Source: Acetobacter oryzoeni
GTDB lineage: Bacteria; Pseudomonadota; Alphaproteobacteria; Acetobacterales; Acetobacteraceae
Direction: 5' to 3'
DNA length: 64,000 bases
Assembly: GCF_004014775.2 (NCBI RefSeq)
Contig: NZ_CP042808.1
Coordinates: forward strand, 1,178,001 to 1,242,000
Shown here: positions 50,407 through 60,877 of the stretch, one piece after another
How the letters are laid out: every line of letters starts with the position of its first letter
Position numbering within the stretch: the first letter of the stretch is position 1
Translations under genes and position numbers: made by a program
Notes under the pieces: model-generated
Told to the model about the DNA's origin: nothing
Seen by the model: the letters and a program-made list of their open reading frames with translations, nothing else
Database searches by the model: none

Positions 50407-50952
50407 TTATGAGCTTTTCGGGTCGGTTTGTTTGTCCTGCGTGGCCATGACTTTCTTGAGTGCGGCCCGTGCGCGTGAAACGCGCGCCTTCATGGTGCCC
50501 ACTTCCACCTCGCATATTTCTGCGGCTTCTGCGTATGTCAGCTCCTGCGCGCCAACAAGCACCAGAGCCTCACGCAAGAGCGGAGATATCTGCCACAACA
50601 GGCTTTCAAGCTCCTGCATTTCGGTTTGCGTATGCGGAGACGATTCGGAGGTGGATGCAGGCTGGTGGCCGTAATCTTCCAGCGCAATGCGCTCCCTGCG
50701 CCCGCGGCGGTGCTGCTCCAAAAAAAGATTGCGCAAAATGGCAAAGCACCACGCCCGCAGGTTTGTGCCCGGTGTAAAGCCATCTGCCTTGTCCAGAGCA
50801 CGCACAATTGTATCTTGCACCAGATCATCGGCAATGGCGGAATCACGCGCCAGAAAGCGTGCAAACCCACGTAATGCAGGGATAATTGCAAGAAGTTCTG
50901 TGCGAAACGTGCGCCGCGTGGCAACATGGGTGGAATGTGGAGTGCGAGTCAG
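50407..50952 (-). CDS. second ECF sigma factor, apparent CTG start
   Basis: An EcfG-like sigma factor with regions 2 (LARDSAIADDLVQDTIVRAL, NLRAWCFAILRNLFLEQHRR) and 4 (LLREALVLVGAQELTYAEAA, CEVEVGTMKARVSRARAA). The conserved frame begins well before the first standard start, a GTG at 50820, which would cut into region 2. Reading upstream, no ATG, GTG or TTG occurs back to the stop at 50989-50991. A CTG at 50952-50950 has an AAGGGG ribosome-binding site seven bases before it and gives 181 residues, the normal length. It is divergent from phyR. Confidence 0.72.
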   Translation of the reverse strand: MTRTPHSTHVATRRTFRTELLAIIPALRGFARFLARDSAIADDLVQDTIVRALDKADGFTPGTNLRAWCFAILRNLFLEQHRRGRRERIALEDYGHQPASTSESSPHTQTEMQELESLLWQISPLLREALVLVGAQELTYAEAAEICEVEVGTMKARVSRARAALKKVMATQDKQTDPKSS

Positions 50953-51040
50953 GATAAATCCCCTTTCCGGAAAGCCGGTGCGCGTGCATCATCGCGTTCT
51001 CGCATGTTTTTGTCATGACCCATTATGAAGGAGACTTGCC

Positions 51041-51790
51041 ATGTCAGAGTCGCTGCGTGACGGCCTGATCCGGGCCCTCCCTTATGGCAGACGTTATGCG
51101 CGTGCGCTGACAGGCAGCCAACCAGAAGGTGATCTGCTGGTGGCCGAAAGCCTGCGCGGCCTTTCTGCGCAACGGCTGAAGGAAGGCTTTACACCCCTCT
51201 ATCAGCTCTATGAGGCAATTTCAGGGCTATTTTCTCGTAAAGGGTTTGCTGCGGAATATGATGTTGCAGGGCTTTCTGTAACACAGCGCCAGCTTTTGCT
51301 GCTGATCACGCTGGAAGAAGTGCCGGTTGAAATGGCCGCGCGGATTACAGGCGTATCCACCAAACAGGCGGAGCAGGAACTGGAAGACGCACAGGGCCGC
51401 CTACACAAGAATGTGCAGACATCCGTGCTGATTATTGAGGATGAACCCATTATCGCCATGGATATCGAACAGCTTGTGCTGCAATGTGGGCATCAGGTTG
51501 CAGGCATAGCCCATACACAGGCCGATGCGGTAAAACTGGCCAAGGAAACCAAGCCGGGGCTTATTCTGGCAGATATTAACCTTGGGCCGGGTGGAGATGG
51601 CATACAGGCGGTGGCAGAAATTACCTCCTCCTTCAATGTGCCGGTTATTTATGTAACCGCGTATCCTGAACGCTTGCTGACTGGGGAAACCATGGAACCC
51701 AGTTTTGTCATTACCAAGCCGTTTGACCCCCTCACCCTTGCCGTAGCCACGTATCAGGCCGTTAGCAGCGCACGCACACAGGCCGTGTAA
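51041..51790 (+). CDS. phyR: PhyR general stress response regulator
   Basis: PhyR is the anti-anti-sigma factor of the alphaproteobacterial general stress response. Residues 1-125 are a sigma-like domain resembling EcfG (ALPYGRRYARALTGSQPEGD, then LLLITLEEVPVEMAARITGV) that binds NepR. Residues 128-245 form a receiver domain with VLIIEDEPIIAMD, the phospho-acceptor Asp in LILADINLGPGGDGI, the VIYVTAYP strand and the lysine in VITKPF. It has 249 residues. AAGGAGA precedes the ATG. It stands divergent from the second sigma gene. Confidence 0.95.
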   Translation: MSESLRDGLIRALPYGRRYARALTGSQPEGDLLVAESLRGLSAQRLKEGFTPLYQLYEAISGLFSRKGFAAEYDVAGLSVTQRQLLLLITLEEVPVEMAARITGVSTKQAEQELEDAQGRLHKNVQTSVLIIEDEPIIAMDIEQLVLQCGHQVAGIAHTQADAVKLAKETKPGLILADINLGPGGDGIQAVAEITSSFNVPVIYVTAYPERLLTGETMEPSFVITKPFDPLTLAVATYQAVSSARTQAV

Positions 51791-51839
51791 CTAACGGGCC
51801 TTCATTGCTCTTTCATAACTCGGATTATCTTTTCTAAGC

Positions 51840-53651
51840 ATGGCGCATCCTCCTTTACTCCACCTTCAGGACATCACTCTTACTCTGGGGGGGAACCCAC
51901 TTCTGGATGGCGCGGGCTTTGCCGTCGGGCGGGGTGAGCGCTTGTGCCTTGTAGGCAGAAACGGTTCGGGTAAGTCCACTCTCCTTAAAATTGCGGCTGG
52001 TGTTATTCAGCCGGATTCAGGTTCTGTTTTTGTGCAGCCCGGAGCCTCTCTGCGCTATCTGCCGCAGGAGCCGGATTTAACCGCCTATGCCACAACAGCA
52101 GATTACGTGGTGGATCAGATTGCAGATCCGGACATGGCATGGCGCGCCGCGCCATTGCTGGATGCGTTAGGGCTGACAGGCAAGGAAAACACGCAAAACC
52201 TTTCTGGTGGTGAAGGCCGGCGCTGCGCCATTGCCGGGGTGCTGGCAGCAGCCCCTGATGTACTGCTGCTGGATGAACCCACCAACCATCTGGACATGCC
52301 GACCATTGAATGGCTGGAGCGCGAACTGCTGAGCCTTGGCTGCGCCATGGTTATTATCAGCCATGATAGACGCCTGCTTTCCACTCTTTCACGGTCTGTT
52401 GTGTGGCTGGATCGGGGCATCACCCGCAGGCTTGATGAAGGTTTTGGACGGTTTGAAGCCTGGCGTGAAGAGGTTCTGGAACAGGAAGAGCGCGATGCGC
52501 ACAAGCTGGACCGGCAGATTGCGCGCGAAGAAGACTGGATGCGTTATGGTGTTACGGCACGCCGTAAACGTAACGTCCGCCGTGTGCGGGAACTGGCAGA
52601 TTTGCGTACAGCCCGTAAGGAGGCCATTCGGGCACCTGGCACCCTCACCCTGAACACGCAGGCTGCTGCAACATCCAGTAAGCTGGTGGCTGTGGCCGAA
52701 GATATCAGCAAGGCGTGGGGTGAAAAACAGGTGGTTCGCCATCTGGACTTGCGCATCTTGCGCGGAGACAGGCTGGGTATTGTTGGTGCCAACGGTGCAG
52801 GCAAAACCACATTGCTGCGTATGCTCACGGGGCTGGACCAACCCGATAGTGGCACCATCTCTCTTGGTCCTTCCCTCAATATGGTTACGCTGGACCAGCA
52901 GCGCCGGAGCCTGAACCCAGAACGCACCTTGGCTGATACTCTTACCGAAGGTGGCGGTGATATGGTGCAGGTTGGCACGGAAAAGCGCCACGTTATTGGG
53001 TATATGAAAGACTTTCTCTTTCGGCCCGAACAGGCGCGTACACCGGTAAGCGCTCTTTCTGGTGGGGAGCGCGGGCGTTTGATGCTGGCCTGTGCCTTGG
53101 CCAAACCCTCCAACCTACTGGTGCTGGACGAACCGACGAACGATTTGGACCTGGAAACACTGGATATCTTGCAGGATATGCTGGCCAGTTATGAAGGCAC
53201 AGTGCTGCTTGTAAGCCATGATCGTGATTTTCTGGATCGGGTTGCCACATCTGTTCTGGCAACGGAGGGAGATGGCAACTGGATAGAATATGCCGGTGGT
53301 TACAGTGATATGCTGGCCCAACGGCACCAGAAGCCTCTTACAACTGCCGCCGTGGTGGAAAATGAACCTGCCAAACCCAGCAAAGAGGCAGCACCAGCAC
53401 GCGGCCCAGCCAAAAAGCTGAGTTATAAGGACCAGTTCGCGCTGGATAATCTGCCCAAGGAAATGGAAAAGCTGGAAGCGCAGGCCACAACCCTGCGTGA
53501 AAAACTGGCTGACCCAGACCTGTATGGAAAAAATCCGGCGCAGTTTGAAAAGATTTCGGCCGATTTGCAAAAGGTGGAAGACAAGCTGGCTGAATCTGAA
53601 GAACGCTGGCTGGAACTGGAAATGAAGCGCGAGGCCCTGCAGGCAGACTAA
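51840..53651 (+). CDS. uup: ABC-F family ATPase, Uup-like
   Basis: A soluble ABC-F protein with two ATP-binding cassettes and no membrane domain; such proteins act on ribosomes or branched DNA intermediates. Walker A sites are GRNGSGKSTLL (about residue 40) and GANGAGKTTLL (about 320). Signatures are LSGGEGRRCAI and LSGGERGRLML, with DEPTNHLD and DEPTNDLD. The C-terminal 90 residues after a Pro/Ala linker form a coiled coil (EKLEAQATTLREKLAD), as in Uup. It has 603 residues and is transcribed in line with phyR, 50 bases apart. Confidence 0.88.
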   Translation: MAHPPLLHLQDITLTLGGNPLLDGAGFAVGRGERLCLVGRNGSGKSTLLKIAAGVIQPDSGSVFVQPGASLRYLPQEPDLTAYATTADYVVDQIADPDMAWRAAPLLDALGLTGKENTQNLSGGEGRRCAIAGVLAAAPDVLLLDEPTNHLDMPTIEWLERELLSLGCAMVIISHDRRLLSTLSRSVVWLDRGITRRLDEGFGRFEAWREEVLEQEERDAHKLDRQIAREEDWMRYGVTARRKRNVRRVRELADLRTARKEAIRAPGTLTLNTQAAATSSKLVAVAEDISKAWGEKQVVRHLDLRILRGDRLGIVGANGAGKTTLLRMLTGLDQPDSGTISLGPSLNMVTLDQQRRSLNPERTLADTLTEGGGDMVQVGTEKRHVIGYMKDFLFRPEQARTPVSALSGGERGRLMLACALAKPSNLLVLDEPTNDLDLETLDILQDMLASYEGTVLLVSHDRDFLDRVATSVLATEGDGNWIEYAGGYSDMLAQRHQKPLTTAAVVENEPAKPSKEAAPARGPAKKLSYKDQFALDNLPKEMEKLEAQATTLREKLADPDLYGKNPAQFEKISADLQKVEDKLAESEERWLELEMKREALQAD

Positions 53652-53716
53652 GGGCTGGCGCATTTTTCAACCATCTTCGACTTGCAGGTAGGCAGCGCCA
53701 GTGCCTATGTTTTGGT

Positions 53717-55768
53717 ATGCCCTGTTTTACTGGTTCTCTTTATAAGCGCACTCTTCCTGTATGCAGTGTGGCGCTTCTTGCCCTCCTAACCGCAGCGCCA
53801 ATGGCGTATGCGCAGGATACGCCTGCCGCTGCAGATGCTGAAGGTGCGCAACCATTGCTCAGTCTGGCGCCTTTACCGCCGGGGAGCGTGCAGCCAGAAG
53901 CCCCAAAGCCGGAGGGGCCGAAAGCGCCAGAAGTTATGGCCAAAAGCAAGACTGAAGCGCCAGCAATGGTGGAACAGGATATCCGCCCGCCATCTATTGC
54001 GTTTGATGGGCTTTTTGCGGCCATCCATCAAACACGCATGTTTACAGACCCCAAAGTGGTTTCAGACATTGTGCCCGATCGCTCACCTACAGATCTGGTG
54101 GCACTCTGGAAGCAGGAAAAAGATAAGCCGGGCTTTAACCTCAAAGACTTTGTAACAGACCATTTTACCATCCCAGCCCTGCGCTCTGCCGCCTATACGC
54201 GCAAGCCCGATGAAAGCGTGCGTGATTATATTTCCGGCATGTGGGATGTGCTTACACGAGACCCGGACGTGGCCATGTCATGGTCTACCCTGCTGCCTCT
54301 GCCCTATAAATATATTGTTCCGGGCGGACGGTTTGCAGAGATTTATTACTGGGACAGCTACTTCACCATGATCGGCCTGTATGAGGATGATCATGTGGAC
54401 CTCATGCGTGATATGGTGCGCGATATTGCATCGCTTATTAACACGTACGGGCATATGCCCAACGGCAACCGCACCTATTACCTCAGCCGTTCTGGCCTAC
54501 CATTCTTTTCCCTCATGCTGGATTTGCTAGCCAGCCACGATGGGCAAATTGCCTATACCTCCTTCCTGCCAGAATTGCAGAAGGAATATGATTACTGGAC
54601 ATTAGGTGCCGCCAATCTGCCGCCGGGTATGGCACGCCACCATGTAGTGCGCCTGCCAGATGGCACCCTGATGTTCCGTCATTGGGATACACGCAGCGCC
54701 CCGCGTGATGAAAGCTGGCCGCAGGATATGGCCACAGCGCAGGAAACAAGCCGCCCTTCTGGCGAAGTCTGGCGTGATTTGCGTGCTGCGGCAGAAAGCG
54801 GGTGGGATTTTTCATCGCGCTGGCTGGCTGATGGCAAAACGCTTACAACAATCCAGACCACATCGTTGCTGACTATTGAGCTGAACTGTCTGATGGTGCA
54901 TCTGGATCAGACGCTCTCTCATGCGTACGCACTGAATGGTCAGGAAGATAAGGCGGCCTACTACGCGCAGCAGGCAGAAATTTTGCGCTCTGGCATCAAC
55001 CGGTTTTTATGGAACGAAAAACAGGGTGCCTATTTTGATTATAACTGGCGCACCGGGCGGCAGACGGACATTCTTTCCATTGCGACGTCCATGCCGCTGT
55101 TCCTGCATCAGGCCAGTGTAAACCAGGCTGATGCGGTGGCCGAAACGCTTAAAACGCGCTTGCTGCATGTGGGCGGCCTAACAGCAACCGAGCACCCAAC
55201 AGGCCAACAGTGGGATGCCCCCAATGGCTGGGCGCCGTTGGAATGGATGGCCGTTAAAGGGTTGGAACAATACGGGCATCATGAATTTGCGGCTGATATT
55301 GCACGCCGCTGGATGGCCCGCGTGATTGGCACCTTTGAACGCAGCGGTGTGTTGCTGGAAAAATACGATGTTTCTGCCACCGAAATCAGCCCAACAGGCG
55401 GTAAAGGTGGTGGGGAATACCCCATGCAGATTGGCTTTGGTTGGACGAACGGCACCTTGGTGGGCTTTATGAACCGCTACCCGCAAAATACGCGGCAGGT
55501 GTTGGATAACAACCCGCTGGCGGATCAGCCTTCTCAGCAGCCCCTACCCCCGATTGATGCGTGGGATGCCAAAGGCCCGGAAATTCCGGTGGAAGAGCGC
55601 TCTCCTTTGCGCGGTGTGCCGCTATCATCCCTCAATATGGAGCAATTCAACAAGGATGATGATGGTGATGATGACGATGCGCCTGCGCAGGAAGCCCCGC
55701 ACAGTGCGCCATCATCAGATAAACCGGTCCAGCATACTGATCAGCCAGAAAAACCAGACAATCAGTAA
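53717..55768 (+). CDS. treA: periplasmic alpha,alpha-trehalase (GH37) with acidic tail
   Basis: TreA splits trehalose into two glucose units in the periplasm. A signal peptide covers about residues 1-32 (LLTAAPMAYAQ), then a Pro/Ala-rich spacer to about 80. The GH37 signatures are PGGRFAEIYYWDSYFTMIGL (about 204) and QWDAPNGWAPLEWM (about 496), and the domain ends with GGGEYPMQIGFGWTNG. Beyond the enzyme, from about 640, a disordered tail is rich in Asp (KDDDGDDDDAP), Pro, His and Gln. It has 683 residues against about 550 for E. coli TreA. The gene is convergent with frmA. Confidence 0.93.
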   Translation: MPCFTGSLYKRTLPVCSVALLALLTAAPMAYAQDTPAAADAEGAQPLLSLAPLPPGSVQPEAPKPEGPKAPEVMAKSKTEAPAMVEQDIRPPSIAFDGLFAAIHQTRMFTDPKVVSDIVPDRSPTDLVALWKQEKDKPGFNLKDFVTDHFTIPALRSAAYTRKPDESVRDYISGMWDVLTRDPDVAMSWSTLLPLPYKYIVPGGRFAEIYYWDSYFTMIGLYEDDHVDLMRDMVRDIASLINTYGHMPNGNRTYYLSRSGLPFFSLMLDLLASHDGQIAYTSFLPELQKEYDYWTLGAANLPPGMARHHVVRLPDGTLMFRHWDTRSAPRDESWPQDMATAQETSRPSGEVWRDLRAAAESGWDFSSRWLADGKTLTTIQTTSLLTIELNCLMVHLDQTLSHAYALNGQEDKAAYYAQQAEILRSGINRFLWNEKQGAYFDYNWRTGRQTDILSIATSMPLFLHQASVNQADAVAETLKTRLLHVGGLTATEHPTGQQWDAPNGWAPLEWMAVKGLEQYGHHEFAADIARRWMARVIGTFERSGVLLEKYDVSATEISPTGGKGGGEYPMQIGFGWTNGTLVGFMNRYPQNTRQVLDNNPLADQPSQQPLPPIDAWDAKGPEIPVEERSPLRGVPLSSLNMEQFNKDDDGDDDDAPAQEAPHSAPSSDKPVQHTDQPEKPDNQ

Positions 55769-55783
55769 GCACAGGCCAATGTG

Positions 55784-56983
<1,200 letters not shown>

Positions 56984-57113
56984 TCACAATTTCCCTCAAA
57001 CATAAACATCGTGGTATTTCGCGTTCTCCATCATAAATGGTATTTATCAAAAACACCTTCTGCCCTGCCCTTCAGGATCAGGATTTCAGATGGAGAAATT
57101 AAAGGATGAGAAA

Positions 57114-57455
57114 ATGAAGTGCCCTTCTTGTGGTTCCGAGTATCCCTATCATGATGGAAATTTGTGGGTTTGCCCGGAATGTGCCCATGAATGGAATGAA
57201 GAAACCCAAGCGGATACTGCCGGAGCGGAAGATTCATCTGTTGTGCTGGATGCCAACGGAAACCAGCTTGCAGATGGTGATACGGTAACGGTTTTGAAAG
57301 ACCTGAAAATTAAAGGGTCTTCTCAGGCTGTTAAAGGCGGCACCAAGGTGAAGAACATTCGGCTGGTGGATGCGAGCGATGGCCACAACATTGCCTGTAA
57401 AATTGCTGGCTTTGGCGCGATGAACCTGAAATCAGAATTTGTGAAAAAATCCTGA
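57114..57455 (+). CDS. PhnA/YjdM-like zinc-ribbon protein
   Basis: A small protein with an N-terminal zinc ribbon ([13 protein letters not shown]...CPECAHEW, residues 3-30) followed by an acidic linker and the PhnA beta domain: [26 protein letters not shown](S) and [25 protein letters not shown]. The name PhnA comes from phosphonate loci, but the function of this family is not established and no phn genes are here. I chose the ATG at 57114, after AAAGGATGAG; an in-frame ATG at 57090 would add eight residues. It has 113 residues. Confidence 0.9.
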   Translation: MKCPSCGSEYPYHDGNLWVCPECAHEWNEETQADTAGAEDSSVVLDANGNQLADGDTVTVLKDLKIKGSSQAVKGGTKVKNIRLVDASDGHNIACKIAGFGAMNLKSEFVKKS

Positions 57456-57464
57456 TTATTTACA

Positions 57465-57500
57465 CAGAGGGCGCATTTTCAAATATGTGCCCTCTGGTTT
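57465..57500. terminator. terminator between phnA-like gene and transporter
   Basis: CAGAGGGCGCAT (57465-57476) pairs with ATGTGCCCTCTG (57485-57496) with one G-U pair and an eight-base loop, followed on the plus strand by GTTTGTT. It sits between convergent genes and probably serves the plus-strand one best. Confidence 0.75.
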
Positions 57501-57515
57501 GTTAGGCTGTGTTTT

Positions 57516-58820
57516 TTACATCCACGCCAAAAAGGGTGAGATGCACAGCAGAATGCCTATCAGGGTAATAAATATCAGGCTGGGTTTGCGATATTTGCGC
57601 AGATCAGGTGTTTTTATTACCAGCCAAACGGGTAACAGGCAGCCAATAATACCAAAAATTGGGCTGCTGAAGGTTGTAAAAGACAATACCGGCAAATTGG
57701 CAACCACCGCCCCCCATGAGAGCAGAATGGCAAACCCCATAACGCCGTATTGAACCCAGTTGCGGTGCAGATGTCCGGGTTTAACCCAGTGCCCAAGCAT
57801 GGAACTGAAAATACCTACACTGGCTTCCCGAAAGCCAAGGTACACCCCAAAAAATGCTGTCATAACGGCAAAAAGATTTAGGATAACGCCAATCAGGCTA
57901 ATGGAACTTGCCGGAAACACCTGTGCGATAATGGCCAAGGCAGAGATATTCTGCTGGTACGCAGCAATGGCATCACTCGGCTTCATGGCCAGAGTAAAGG
58001 AAATTGCGTAGAAAAAGACCGTTACAAACAGGATTGCAAAAGCAATATTCATGGCCCGCAAGGCCTTGTAACGCGCCACTTCAGGAGATTTTTCCCGCGC
58101 CCGGTAGGAAATGACCATAGGGCTGAGGGTTTGAATAAACAAAATAGACGTAAGTGTAAAAGGCAGTGTGATAACCGCTTTTGTTATCAGCGTGCCAACA
58201 GGCGGTAATGCACCAAGATTAGCGGTGTTCCAGCGCGGGATCATGAAAACACCCATGGCCGCCACAATCAGCAGTTTAGTGATGACCATAAAGGAAGACA
58301 TGCGGAACAGCAGCTTTTCCCCGCGAGATGCCAAACCTACCAGAACAGTGAGTAGAATAAGCGGGTACCACGCATAATTGGAAAGCAGATGCTGTGTTAT
58401 GCCAAAGCTGTGCAGGTAAGATGCACTATCGCGCGTAATGGCGGTGGCATATACAAACATCCATATAACCAGCATGACAAAATACAGTGCACCCAACAAA
58501 GTGCCCCAACCCCGGCCCAGATAGCTGGAGATCATATCCGGGTAGGTCTGGCTTACGCGCGCAGAAGCCAAGGTGTTGATAAACAACCGCTGAAACAGAT
58601 ACATACCCGGGTATCCAACCACGGCTGATAGCAGAAAAACCCATACGCCCATCAGCCCCACCTGCACGGGCAAAAACACAATGCCCGCACCAATGGCCAT
58701 GCCAATGCTTATGACAATCCAGCCGATATCAGTGCCATCAAACCGTGTAGCTTCTTTCCATTGCTGTGGGGAAAGCGCATCGGCTCCGGCGTTTGATGTG
58801 CGCGTATCTGGAGGCTGCAT
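57516..58820 (-). CDS. HAAAP-family amino acid permease, serine (SdaC)-like
   Basis: An inner-membrane amino acid:proton symporter of the hydroxy/aromatic amino acid permease family. About eleven hydrophobic helices are visible, beginning with GWIVISIGMAIGAGIVFLPV (about residue 33), the family's first helix with its GAGI break. It also has TLPFTLTSILFIQTLSPMV(I)SYR and GVYLGFREA in the middle. It has 434 residues. The similarity suggests serine or threonine, but the substrate is inferred. The 218 bases upstream are AT-rich and lie between its start and panE. Confidence 0.82.
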   Translation of the reverse strand: MQPPDTRTSNAGADALSPQQWKEATRFDGTDIGWIVISIGMAIGAGIVFLPVQVGLMGVWVFLLSAVVGYPGMYLFQRLFINTLASARVSQTYPDMISSYLGRGWGTLLGALYFVMLVIWMFVYATAITRDSASYLHSFGITQHLLSNYAWYPLILLTVLVGLASRGEKLLFRMSSFMVITKLLIVAAMGVFMIPRWNTANLGALPPVGTLITKAVITLPFTLTSILFIQTLSPMVISYRAREKSPEVARYKALRAMNIAFAILFVTVFFYAISFTLAMKPSDAIAAYQQNISALAIIAQVFPASSISLIGVILNLFAVMTAFFGVYLGFREASVGIFSSMLGHWVKPGHLHRNWVQYGVMGFAILLSWGAVVANLPVLSFTTFSSPIFGIIGCLLPVWLVIKTPDLRKYRKPSLIFITLIGILLCISPFLAWM

Positions 58821-59038
58821 AAAGGTTTCCGTTATCTAGGTGATCTCATTTATAGAACGAGTAGATTGAGAGAACTCATAAAACAACAAAAATGATGTGA
58901 TCCGATAATTTAACGAATAAAAATAGTTAATTGTATCCCAAGTTAAAGAGGTTTGTGGCAGATACGCTTTGTTTGGGTATGAGGTATGGTATGGGGCGTT
59001 TTTGCCCTCCCACCTCTGATTGTATTGTTTTGATAAAA
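58821..59038. other. AT-rich divergent intergenic region
   Basis: 218 bases between two divergent genes, clearly richer in A and T than the neighbouring coding DNA, especially 58840-58940. It must hold promoters for both. I could not pick a clear -35/-10 pair and no RNA gene or repeat is evident. Confidence 0.4.
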
Positions 59039-59953
59039 ATGCACACACAGCCTGTTTCAGCCCCCAAGACTATTGCCCTTATTGGGGCTGGAGCCGTTGG
59101 GCTTTGCCTGGCGGCCGCTTTTGTTCGGGCCGGATGGCAGGTTGTGGTGTATGGAGCGCGGGTGCGGTTTTCTCAAATTGAAGAAACCGAAGGGGCAAAC
59201 ACGCATACATACCCTATCCGACATGCAGCCACACCGGCAGATATTGGCCTTTGCGATGCCGCTATTCTGGCAGTGAAGTCTTATCAAACCCAAGATGTAT
59301 CCGCTTGCTTGCGCGCATTTAATCGGGCCAGCGCTACTATTCTTGTTGCACAAAACGGGCTTGGGCAGGAAGAGCGCGTAGCAGCCTATGCGCCACAGGC
59401 CCACATTCTGCCGGCTATTGTTTACTTTAACGCGCAACGTTCAGCCCCAGGCAAGGTCACGTTAAAACGTATTGGTGCGCAGGATTTATGCGTGCCAGAA
59501 GGTGCGGCTGCACAATATTTTGCGGACGTTCTGCAAACAGGAAATATGCGGGTTGGGATAACAGCAGATATCACGACTGCGTTGTGGTTGAAATTGCTGG
59601 CAAATATTACGGCCAATCCTATAACCACGCTGACTGGCCGCCGCACAGGGGTCATGCGAGATCCTGCCATTCAGGCGACAGCCCGACAGATTATGGCCGA
59701 AGCCGTAAAGGTTGGGCAAGCCGAAGGCGCAAAACTGACTGCACAGCATGTAGAGGATATTCTGTTATGGCTGCAAACCATACCGGCAGAGAGTATCACA
59801 TCCATGTTGCAGGATCGGCTGGCCGGACGAGAGTTGGAGTATAAAGCTTTAACCGGTTACGTTGTAAAAGCGGCAGAAAAACATGGAATTGATGTTCCAC
59901 TGAACCATCTGATTTTATCTCTGTTATCTTCTATCCACCCCGCAGATTCCTGA
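59039..59953 (+). CDS. panE: 2-dehydropantoate 2-reductase
   Basis: PanE (KPR) reduces ketopantoate to pantoate with NADPH for pantothenate and CoA synthesis. The Rossmann loop is [17 protein letters not shown] (about residues 11-27), the catalytic lysine lies in [10 protein letters not shown], and the C-terminal helical domain has [20 protein letters not shown] and the SSMLQD-like [18 protein letters not shown] chose the ATG at 59039, where homology starts, although the ribosome-binding site is weak. It has 304 residues. Several ApbA/PanE relatives have other substrates, so the role is probable, not certain. The phzF pseudogene follows after 16 bases. Confidence 0.85.
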   Translation: MHTQPVSAPKTIALIGAGAVGLCLAAAFVRAGWQVVVYGARVRFSQIEETEGANTHTYPIRHAATPADIGLCDAAILAVKSYQTQDVSACLRAFNRASATILVAQNGLGQEERVAAYAPQAHILPAIVYFNAQRSAPGKVTLKRIGAQDLCVPEGAAAQYFADVLQTGNMRVGITADITTALWLKLLANITANPITTLTGRRTGVMRDPAIQATARQIMAEAVKVGQAEGAKLTAQHVEDILLWLQTIPAESITSMLQDRLAGRELEYKALTGYVVKAAEKHGIDVPLNHLILSLLSSIHPADS

Positions 59954-59969
59954 AAGGCATAACAGCATC

Positions 59970-60846
59970 ATGAAACGTGCGTACAAAGTTGTAGATGTTT
60001 TTACAAAAACACCTTTGCTGGGTAACCCGGTAGCTGTTGTGCTGGATGCGGATGGGCTGGATACCAAAACCATGCAGGCTATTGCGAGTTGGACAAATCT
60101 GTCTGAAACCACATTTCTGCTGCCTCCTACAAACCCGCAAGCCGATTATCGGTTACGCATTTTCACCCCCAAGCATGAACTCCCATTTGTCGGGCACCCC
60201 CACCCTTGGCAGCGCGCATGCCGCGCTAGAAGCTGGGCGCGCTGTGCCTCGCAATGGTGTGCTGGTGCAGGAATGCGGCGTTGGGCTTGTAGAACTGGCT
60301 GTAGAGGGAGATGGCGCAAACAGAACGCTCTCTTTTTCCGTGCCGCCAGCAAAGCTTACCCCTTTAAACCCTGCCCAGATTGAAAGGCTGGAGGGCATTC
60401 TGGGTGCAACAGTTGAGCGTAAAATTACCCCCATGATTGTGGATATGGGGGTTGTGTGGATTGTTGCGCAGCTTTCCAGCGCATCTAAAGTGCTGGCTCT
60501 GCGCCCGGATTTCGGGCGCTCTGCGGCGTTTGAACACAGCCTTGGTGCCACCGGCATTACAGTTTTTGGGCCTCATGCAACAGATAATGCACAAATAGAA
60601 GTGCGCTCTTTTGCCTGCTCCCAAGGCGTGCAGGAAGATCCTGTTTGTGGCAGCGGAAATGCCAGTGTAGCCGTATTCCGTCAGGCGCTTGGCCTTCTTC
60701 CCAAAGGGCGTAGCGATTATACGGCAACACAAGGGCATTGCCTTGGGCGCTCTGGCCGCATTGCAGTGCATATTCACGCAGATGATGGGCAAATAACCAT
60801 TGGCGGCCAATGTGTAACGGCAGTGGATGGCGTTTTAAAAACCTAA
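59970..60846 (+). pseudogene. PhzF-family isomerase broken by a one-base frameshift
   Basis: The reading frame from the ATG at 59970 starts well ([20 protein letters not shown]) and runs to LPFVGHP, where a run of five C (60197-60201) shifts it. Removing one C gives [15 protein letters not shown], the standard PhzF motif, and the frame then continues to 60846 (QEDPVCGSGNASVAVF near the end). The repaired protein would be about 290 residues, a full-length diaminopimelate-epimerase-like fold. As it stands translation ends early. It may be a true pseudogene, a phase-variable tract or a sequencing error in the homopolymer. Confidence 0.88.
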
Positions 60847-60877
60847 CAATCGCAGTTTTTAAAACGCTTTCCTTATT

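Noticed and set aside
50538..50927. Alternative ATG frame overlapping the second sigma factor
   Set aside because: It has no ribosome-binding site and encodes a Trp/Cys-rich sequence unlike any sigma factor; the conserved sigma residues are in the other frame.
50960..51000. EcfG-type promoter (GGAAC...CGTT) before phyR
   Set aside because: A GGAAA and a CGTT exist at 50969 and 50995, but their spacing is about 21 bases, too long for the known element, and the first box is imperfect.
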